Origin: Acidobacteria bacterium 28-1
Lineage (GTDB): Bacteria > Acidobacteriota > Blastocatellia > Pyrinomonadales > Pyrinomonadaceae
Assembly: GCA_002050365.1 (NCBI GenBank)
Contig: MWYZ01000088.1
Location: forward strand, 1 to 64,000
Length of the DNA: 64,000 nt
Direction: 5' to 3'
The notes beneath the pieces were generated by a model, which was given only the letters and a program-made list of their open reading frames with translations, had not been told where the DNA came from and searched no databases. Within the stretch, counting starts at the first letter, position 1. Each line of letters starts with the position of its first letter. This document shows, piece after piece, positions 58,014 through 64,000 of this stretch. The position numbers and the translations under genes were made by a program.

Positions 58014-58038
58014 AACTTGAAACTTGAAACCTAAAACT
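58014..58038. repeat. AACTTGA heptameric repeat
   Basis: AACTTGA, AACTTGA, AACCTAA, AACTA in tandem, in the gap before the DUF2911 gene. No inverted arm is seen here. Confidence 0.8.
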
Positions 58039-58058
58039 AATTATAAGGAGTAAAAATT

Positions 58059-58919
58059 ATGAAAACGAAATTTTATTTAGCAGTTACTTTAATTTTGCTC
58101 GGCTGTTCGAGCATTTTCGCGCAATTAAATTTACCGCGTGAAAGCCAACGGCAGAGCGTTACGCAAACCATCGGCGATACGACGGTTTCAATCGTCTATC
58201 ATCGCCCGAATGTCAACGCGCGTGAAGTTTGGGGCAAACTCGTGCCTTACGCGGAAGTCTGGCGGACAGGCGCGAACGAAAACACGACTTTTGAAATTAC
58301 CAATGACGTGAAAATTAACGGGCAGAATCTGCCCGCCGGAAAATACGGCTTGCATACAATTCCTAATAAGGGCGAGTGGACGATAATTTTCAATAAGGTC
58401 AACAACGAATGGGGCAGTTTCAAATATGATGCCAAGCAAGACCAATTGCGCGTGACCGTTAAACCGTTGAAGGCGGAATTGCAGGAAACAATGTTGCTCG
58501 GCTTTGAAAATGTTAAGGCACACACGGCGGATGTCGTTATCGCTTGGGAACGAATAAAAGTTCCGTTCACGATTGATGTCGGTGATGTGACGGGCAGAAC
58601 TTTGACGAATATTCGCACCCAAATGGCGAGTTTGAAGACGGACGATTTCCGCACGCCCGCGCAAGCCGCTGGTTGGGTGTTAAATTCAAAAATGTCAGCC
58701 AATTACGAAGAAGCTCTGAAATGGATTGACACTTCAATCCAACGGCGCGAAACCGTCGGCAATCTGTATACAAAAGCGCGTCTGTTAGCGGAATTAAACA
58801 GAAAAGACGAAGCGATTGCGACGGTTGAAAAAGCGATTGCGATGGGCAAAGCCGCAACACCGGCGATTGACACGGCGGATTTAGAGAAAAAGTTGAACGA
58901 GTGGAAAACTTCTAAATAG
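58059..58919 (+). CDS. DUF2911 family secreted protein
   Basis: A 286-aa protein with a lipoprotein-like or signal N-terminus (YLAVTLILLGCSSIFAQ). The DUF2911 domain follows (VSIVYHRPNVNAREVWGKLVPYAEVWRTGANENTTFEI, LPAGKYGLHTIPNKGEWTIIFN). Residues after about 200 are helical and TPR-like (NYEEALKWIDTSIQRRETV, LYTKARLLAELNRKDEAIATVEKAIAM). DUF2911 proteins are secreted in Bacteroidetes and Acidobacteria with unknown function. TAAGGAG lies 6-8 bases before the ATG. A perfect terminator follows at 58984. Confidence 0.9.
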   Translation: MKTKFYLAVTLILLGCSSIFAQLNLPRESQRQSVTQTIGDTTVSIVYHRPNVNAREVWGKLVPYAEVWRTGANENTTFEITNDVKINGQNLPAGKYGLHTIPNKGEWTIIFNKVNNEWGSFKYDAKQDQLRVTVKPLKAELQETMLLGFENVKAHTADVVIAWERIKVPFTIDVGDVTGRTLTNIRTQMASLKTDDFRTPAQAAGWVLNSKMSANYEEALKWIDTSIQRRETVGNLYTKARLLAELNRKDEAIATVEKAIAMGKAATPAIDTADLEKKLNEWKTSK

Positions 58920-58983
58920 AATCGTCAGCAATTTTAACCAAAAGAATCGCTTGACGCGTCTATTGTCGGTGTTATTCATTACC

Positions 58984-59030
58984 GCAAAACAACAGGGACA
59001 GACTTGATAAATCTGTCCCTGTTGTTTTGC
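58984..59030 (+). terminator. Strong hairpin terminator after the DUF2911 gene
   Basis: GCAAAACAACAGGGACAGA is mirrored exactly by 59012-59030 with a 9-base loop. The stem is 19 bp with A and T stretches. It lies about 65 bp after the DUF2911 stop and 110 bp before carB. Confidence 0.9.
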
Positions 59031-59143
59031 GCCGCCGAGTTTCTTCAAACATTTTTAGAAATTTGCAGAACTCTCTTTCGTTAAATTCATGAGATTTCGG
59101 TATAATTACACAACCCTTCTATTTAAGAAACACTTCCAGAAAA

Positions 59144-62100
59144 ATGCCCAAACGCACAGACATCCATAAAATTTTAATCATCGGTTCAGGTCCAATCGTT
59201 ATTGGGCAGGCTTGCGAGTTCGATTACTCGGGAACGCAAGCCTGTCGCGCTTTAAAGCAGGAAGGCTTTGAAGTCGTTCTCGTCAATTCAAATCCGGCAA
59301 CGATTATGACCGACCCGGAGATTGCCGACCGAACTTACGTCGAGCCTTTAACCGTCGAAACCGTTTCCGCGATTATTGAAAAGGAAAAGCCCGACGCGCT
59401 GCTTCCGACCGTCGGCGGACAGACGGCTTTAAATTTATCGGTTGAATTATACGAGCAGGAAATTTTAGAAAAGCACAATGTGAAACTCATCGGCGCGAAC
59501 GTCGAATCAATCAAAATCGGTGAAGACCGCGAACTTTTTAAAAAGGCGATGGATGAAATCGGCATTCCGACGGCGAAAGGCGGTTTCGCACATTCTTGGG
59601 AAGAAGCTGAGAAAATTGTCGAAACGACCGGTTACCCGGCGATAATTCGTCCGTCGTTCACGCTCGGCGGAACCGGCGGCGGCACGGCTTTTAATCCGGA
59701 AGAATTTGAGGAAATTGCCAAAGGTGGTTTAGCCGCTTCGCCCGTTTCGCAAATTCTCGTCGAAGAATCAATTCTCGGTTGGAAGGAATACGAACTCGAA
59801 GTGATGCGCGATTTGAATGATAACGTCGTGATTATTTGTTCGATTGAAAACTTCGACCCGATGGGCGTTCACACGGGCGATTCAATAACGGTTGCGCCCG
59901 CGCAGACTCTGACCGATGTCGAATATCAACGCCTTCGAGATATGTCAATCGCTTGCATCCGCCGGGTTGGTGTGGAAACGGGCGGCTCGAATATTCAATT
60001 CGCCGTCAATCCAGAAAACGGAGAAGTGCGAATTATCGAAATGAATCCGCGCGTGTCGCGTTCTTCCGCGCTTGCGTCAAAAGCGACCGGTTTTCCGATT
60101 GCCAAAATTGCGGCAAAACTCGCCGTCGGCTACACGCTCGACGAAATCCCGAACGACATCACGAAGAAAACGCCCGCCTCGTTTGAGCCGACAATTGATT
60201 ACGTCGTTACAAAAATTCCGAAATGGGCGTTTGAGAAATTTCCCGGTGCGGAAGATGTTTTAGGAACGCAAATGAAATCCGTCGGCGAAGTAATGGCAAT
60301 CGGGCGCACGTTTAAAGAATCGCTGTTTAAGGGCTTGCGTTCTCTGGAAGCGGTCAAACCGTTGCGGCTCGAAGACGTTCCCGACCACGTTTTACAGAGA
60401 AAATTGGCGCGTCCGAATTCGCAACGATTTTCTTATATTACTTACGCTCTCAATAATGGATATTCGATTGAAGAGATTTATCGTTTGACGAAAATTGACC
60501 GTTGGTTTCTCGAACAATTAGACGAAGTGATGCAGTTGCAAAAATTGATCGAAGACAAAAAACTAATTGATATTTCGCCGGAAATTCTGCGCCACGCGAA
60601 AGAGTTTGCATTGTCCGACCGGCGCATCGCTTTTCTGACCAACTCAACCGAAAAAGAAGTCCGCGCACGGCGCAAAGATTTAAATATCACGCCCGTTTAT
60701 AAACGAGTTGACACTTGCGGCGCGGAGTTTGAATCGTTCACGCCGTATCTTTATTCGACCTACGAAGAAGAATGCGAAGCCGAGCCGAGCGAGAGAAAAA
60801 AGATTGTGATTTTAGGTTCGGGACCGAATCGCATCGGGCAGGGAATCGAGTTTGATTATTGCTGCTGCCACGCATCGTTCGCATTGCAGGACGCTAATTT
60901 TGAAACGATTATGGTCAACTGCAATCCCGAAACCGTTTCGACCGATTACGACACTTCCGACCGACTTTATTTTGAGCCGCTCACTTTTGAAGACGTGATG
61001 AATATCATTGATGTTGAAAAGCCCGATGGCGTAATCGTTCAATTCGGCGGGCAAACGCCGCTTAATCTGGCAGACAAATTACACGCGGCGGGCGTTCCGA
61101 TTATCGGCACTTCGCCCGATTCAATTGACCTTGCGGAAGATAGAAAACGCTTCGGCGCGTTGCTGGAAGATTTAAAAATTCCTTCGCCGGAAAACGGCAC
61201 GGCGGTTTCAATCGAAGAAGCGATAGCGATTGCCGAAAAAATCGGTTATCCGATTATCGTGCGTCCGAGTTATGTGTTGGGCGGACGCGCGATGGCGATA
61301 GTTTATGACGAGCAATCGCTTGATGAATATATGCGCTCCGCGGTTGACGCTTCGCCAGAAAAACCGATTTTGATTGATAAATTTCTTGAACGCGCCGCTG
61401 AAATTGATGTTGACGCATTGGCTGACGCGAGCGGATGCGTCATCGCGGGAATTCAGGAACATATCGAAGAAGCGGGAATCCATTCGGGCGATTCGTCGTC
61501 GGTTTTGCCCGCGCAGAAAATCGCCGAAGAACATCTGGAAACGATTCGGCATTACACGCGCCTGCTCGCAAAATCGTTGAAAGTCAAAGGTTTGATGAAC
61601 ATTCAATTCGCCGTCAAAGATGACCGCGTTTACGTTTTGGAAGTTAATCCGAGAGCTTCTCGAACGGTTCCGTTTGTAGCAAAAGCGACGGGCGTTCCGA
61701 TTGCGAAAATCGCGTCTTTGGTGATGGCTGATGTGAAAAGTTTGAAAGATTTTAATTTGCCCGAAAATTTAAGCGTTCCAAAAATCTTCGTCAAATCGCC
61801 CGTTTTTCCGTTCAAAAAATTCGCGGGCGTGGACCCGATTCTCGGACCTGAAATGCACTCGACCGGTGAAGTGATGGGCGCGGGCGAAACCTTCGGCGAG
61901 GCTTACGGCAAAGCGATGGAAGGCGCGGGAATCGAACTTCCGATGTCAGGCGCGGCGTTTCTTTCGGTCAACGATTCGGACAAAGGACAAGCCGTCATTT
62001 TAGCCAGAAGATTAAATAAACTTGGCTTCGATTTGGTCGCAACTTATGGCACGTCAAAGCGTCTGACGGAAGTCGGCTTAAACTGCGAAACCGTTTTCAA

Positions 62101-62377
62101 AGTTAACGAAGGTCGCCCGAACATCGTTGACTTAATCAAACAAGGCGAAACCTCGCTGATTATCAACACGCCGCTCGGCAAAACTTCGCACTACGACGAA
62201 CAAGCGATTCGCAAAGCTGCGTTGCAATTCAACGTGCCGTGCGTGACGACCATCACCGGCGCGGAAGCGTTGATTGAAGCGATTGCGACGAAAAAATCGC
62301 AGGCGAGAGTTACGGTGAGAAGTTTGCAGGAAATTCACAAAAGCGGAAAATCATTAATTGTAAATAGTCAGCGGTAA
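59144..62377 (+). CDS. carB: Carbamoyl-phosphate synthase large subunit
   Basis: Makes carbamoyl phosphate for pyrimidine and arginine synthesis together with CarA (not in the window). The 1077-aa protein has the two ATP-grasp halves: [17 protein letters not shown] starts the first; [17 protein letters not shown] starts the second; metal sites include [18 protein letters not shown] and [18 protein letters not shown]. The C-terminal MGS-like allosteric domain begins at about residue 935 (GKTSHYDE is near the end). The length is normal. The promoter should lie between 59031 and 59143. Confidence 0.97.
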   Translation: MPKRTDIHKILIIGSGPIVIGQACEFDYSGTQACRALKQEGFEVVLVNSNPATIMTDPEIADRTYVEPLTVETVSAIIEKEKPDALLPTVGGQTALNLSVELYEQEILEKHNVKLIGANVESIKIGEDRELFKKAMDEIGIPTAKGGFAHSWEEAEKIVETTGYPAIIRPSFTLGGTGGGTAFNPEEFEEIAKGGLAASPVSQILVEESILGWKEYELEVMRDLNDNVVIICSIENFDPMGVHTGDSITVAPAQTLTDVEYQRLRDMSIACIRRVGVETGGSNIQFAVNPENGEVRIIEMNPRVSRSSALASKATGFPIAKIAAKLAVGYTLDEIPNDITKKTPASFEPTIDYVVTKIPKWAFEKFPGAEDVLGTQMKSVGEVMAIGRTFKESLFKGLRSLEAVKPLRLEDVPDHVLQRKLARPNSQRFSYITYALNNGYSIEEIYRLTKIDRWFLEQLDEVMQLQKLIEDKKLIDISPEILRHAKEFALSDRRIAFLTNSTEKEVRARRKDLNITPVYKRVDTCGAEFESFTPYLYSTYEEECEAEPSERKKIVILGSGPNRIGQGIEFDYCCCHASFALQDANFETIMVNCNPETVSTDYDTSDRLYFEPLTFEDVMNIIDVEKPDGVIVQFGGQTPLNLADKLHAAGVPIIGTSPDSIDLAEDRKRFGALLEDLKIPSPENGTAVSIEEAIAIAEKIGYPIIVRPSYVLGGRAMAIVYDEQSLDEYMRSAVDASPEKPILIDKFLERAAEIDVDALADASGCVIAGIQEHIEEAGIHSGDSSSVLPAQKIAEEHLETIRHYTRLLAKSLKVKGLMNIQFAVKDDRVYVLEVNPRASRTVPFVAKATGVPIAKIASLVMADVKSLKDFNLPENLSVPKIFVKSPVFPFKKFAGVDPILGPEMHSTGEVMGAGETFGEAYGKAMEGAGIELPMSGAAFLSVNDSDKGQAVILARRLNKLGFDLVATYGTSKRLTEVGLNCETVFKVNEGRPNIVDLIKQGETSLIINTPLGKTSHYDEQAIRKAALQFNVPCVTTITGAEALIEAIATKKSQARVTVRSLQEIHKSGKSLIVNSQR

Positions 62378-62417
62378 AATAAACTAGATTTTTGTATCTT
62401 AATTTGGAAATAAAGAT

Positions 62418-64000
62418 ATGCCTTACGAAGAAGAAAAGAAATTAGGAAAAAATCAGAAGCGTATTCTACTATTTGCTTATTGGAATGAACTCTACTTAAT
62501 AACTCATCATCAATTGCTGAATCAGTCGTGTAAAAGTTTAGTTGAGCGAGGATTAATCGAAATCCAAAACAAAACAGTTTTTTTGACGACACTCGGCAAT
62601 CGAATTGTTGAAACTAAACTTTTAGACACAGCCGATTTATCAATTAGCTCAATTGATGAACTTTTGATTGCACTTGAAGGAAAATCCGTTGGTGTAGCGA
62701 AAGTCAAAAAACTCGGCAAAAAGCAAAAGATTTTGCTTAATTTTATTGCACAAAATCCTATAGAAAAAACAAATGAAAGCGTCGAAAATCCAGTCATTTT
62801 GAGTTTGAAAGACAGCGGTTTAGTGAAGTTTGTCGAGGATGAAATTAAGATTACGGAAGAAGGACAGTTGACTTTGGACGACCTCACAAACGAATCAGAT
62901 GAACCGATAGATTTGCAAATACCGAAAATTCTTAACTCGCTTGGAATTGCGACCACAAAGCTCACCAAAAACGAACAAATGTTTTTGCAATTTCTTAATT
63001 ATGAATCACCGCGACCCAAAAAGTATGTTCGTAAGGCAACAAGGATAATTCCAAGTCTTGAACAAAAAGGATTAATTGAAATAATTGAAGATGAAATACA
63101 AATCACTCCTGATGGAGTGAAGTCTTTGGAAAACGCTTTTCAAATTTCAAAATATAAATTCAGTATTGATGAACTCTTAAAAGTTTTCTTGCTGCCAAAC
63201 AGAATTGAAGCGGAAAAGCAAGCCCTGAAAAAAAGTAATGAAATTTTGGAACTTCGTAAGCAAGGACTTACACTAGAAGCCATTGGTCAATTACACGGAC
63301 TAACCAGAGAAAGAGTTCGACAGATTTTAGCGCAAAATCCAGATTTAGAAGAATATCTAAAAGAGGAAGAAGTAGCAAAAATTCGTTCTGAAAAAGAAGA
63401 AGTAGAACTCAAAAAACAAAAGTTTTTAGCTAGAAGTTTGGGTTATTTATATCCTGAACGGGTTGCTGAATTGTGGGATTATGACAAAAATGGCGACCTT
63501 AATCCAGAAGGTATAACTGCAAAAGGTATTCAAGAAATTTGGTTAAAATGTCCAAAGGATGGGCATTCGTGGAAAAAGAAAGCTAATGATGTAAGTAATA
63601 GCTGGGAAAGATACAAGTCTAGCGGTTGTCCTATGTGTGCAGGTAAAACAAAGAAACCTGAAAAACAACCAATGTTGGCAGAAAATTATTTTGAGTATGT
63701 GGTTGAATATTGGAATTTTGAGAAAAACGAATCTCTTGGTTTAAATCCTGAGAAACTTACTTTGGGAAGTAATTATAAAGCGTGGTTTAAATGTCCAAAA
63801 GATGACAACGAATGGCAAGCTAGTATTGCTTCAACAGTTACTCAGCAATGGTCATTGGGAAATGCAGGTTGCCGAGTTTGTAACGGAACTCATTTGAGAA
63901 AAAGAGGCGTTTGGGGAAAGTCGGGAAAATTGTCAGACGAGTTTCCAAACGAAGTTACAAGATATTGGAATTACGAAAAAAACGATGAATTGAAACTTAA
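62418..64000 (+). CDS. Multidomain DNA/RNA-binding-like protein with zinc ribbons (truncated by window end)
   Basis: An open frame from ATG 62418 runs to the window end, at least 527 codons. Residues 1-260 hold three winged-helix-like repeats, each ending GLIEI or GLVKF and IT.EG (about 8-70, 93-160, 180-250). Residues 270-305 form a helix-turn-helix resembling sigma region 4 with the motif RERVRQILAQ. From 350 there are zinc-ribbon repeats of the DUF4379 type: DYDKNGDLNPEG, CPKDGHSW, CPMC; then WNFEKN, CPKDDNEW, CRVC; a third begins at 513. Such ribbons often precede nucleases in defence proteins. What follows is outside the window. AT-rich, with no operon partner visible. Confidence 0.75.
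   Translation, partial: MPYEEEKKLGKNQKRILLFAYWNELYLITHHQLLNQSCKSLVERGLIEIQNKTVFLTTLGNRIVETKLLDTADLSISSIDELLIALEGKSVGVAKVKKLGKKQKILLNFIAQNPIEKTNESVENPVILSLKDSGLVKFVEDEIKITEEGQLTLDDLTNESDEPIDLQIPKILNSLGIATTKLTKNEQMFLQFLNYESPRPKKYVRKATRIIPSLEQKGLIEIIEDEIQITPDGVKSLENAFQISKYKFSIDELLKVFLLPNRIEAEKQALKKSNEILELRKQGLTLEAIGQLHGLTRERVRQILAQNPDLEEYLKEEEVAKIRSEKEEVELKKQKFLARSLGYLYPERVAELWDYDKNGDLNPEGITAKGIQEIWLKCPKDGHSWKKKANDVSNSWERYKSSGCPMCAGKTKKPEKQPMLAENYFEYVVEYWNFEKNESLGLNPEKLTLGSNYKAWFKCPKDDNEWQASIASTVTQQWSLGNAGCRVCNGTHLRKRGVWGKSGKLSDEFPNEVTRYWNYEKNDELKL

Noticed and set aside
1635-58038. CRISPR array interpretation of the heptameric repeats
   Set aside because: Units are only seven bases, have no spacers of uniform length, and differ between sites; no cas genes are in the window.
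1-64000. tRNA, rRNA or integrase genes
   Set aside because: I looked in all intergenic gaps over 100 bp and saw no cloverleaf with a GGTTCGAATCC-type arm, no rRNA, and no integrase-like ORF.

Overview
The window looks like chromosomal DNA of an Acidobacteriota bacterium, most likely class Blastocatellia (subdivision 4, Pyrinomonas/Chloracidobacterium relatives). This is an inference from gene content: a SpeA, deoxyhypusine-synthase-like and agmatinase polyamine cluster, an EgtB/EgtD ergothioneine pair, many secreted peptidases (M14, M19, S9, DUF885), and a multidomain fatty-acyl reductase/ligase/ACP/acyltransferase of the type linked to ether lipids in myxobacteria and subdivision 4 Acidobacteria. 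Core genes are moderately GC-balanced. Accessory genes are visibly more AT-rich.

Layout. 1-730: IS630-type transposase start (cut by the window edge) beside a DUF4118 sensor remnant. 724-4813: polyamine cluster speA, DHS-like, speB (minus strand). 5.3-6.4 kb: endonuclease V and a coupled small gene. 6.4-10.4 kb: decaying type I restriction-modification locus (hsdS with two in-frame stops, hsdM without its N-terminus) abutting a DUF433/DUF5615 toxin-antitoxin-like pair. 10.4-15.8 kb: typA, a broken RelBE pair, a CDF metal transporter, a 188-bp element with inverted ends, a BON protein and trmL. 16-20.1 kb: secreted proteins, an ECF sigma factor with a membrane anti-sigma/PDZ partner, and a TPR lipoprotein.

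20.2-33.4 kb holds the most interesting region: HAD-IB phosphatase, LarA-like/DUF2088 protein, a 1472-aa FAR-AMP ligase-ACP-PlsC protein and an SDR. I read these as an elb-like ether-lipid cluster. It is interrupted by accessory blocks carrying toxin-antitoxin modules, a retropepsin-like protease, a membrane-anchored Mrr-type nuclease and small DUF proteins. One block is flanked by a duplication of the first 80 bp of the LarA-like gene.

33.5-45.8 kb: amidase, DUF885, pentapeptide-repeat protein, M19 dipeptidase, S9 peptidase, class A beta-lactamase-like hydrolase, amino-acid permease and coaX. 45.9-50.9 kb: small proteins, birA, egtD, egtB and a HEAT-repeat protein. 51.6-62.4 kb: leuS, M14 peptidase, SRPBCC and DUF2911 proteins, and carB. 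62.4 kb to the end: start of an AT-rich protein with winged-helix repeats, a sigma-region-4-like helix-turn-helix and zinc ribbons, cut by the window edge.

A second theme is a family of tandem repeats with a period of seven bases but unrelated unit sequences. They are usually arranged as inverted pairs between genes, and twice they lie inside the leuS reading frame. They resemble the heptameric STRR repeats of cyanobacteria. No tRNA, rRNA or CRISPR array was seen.
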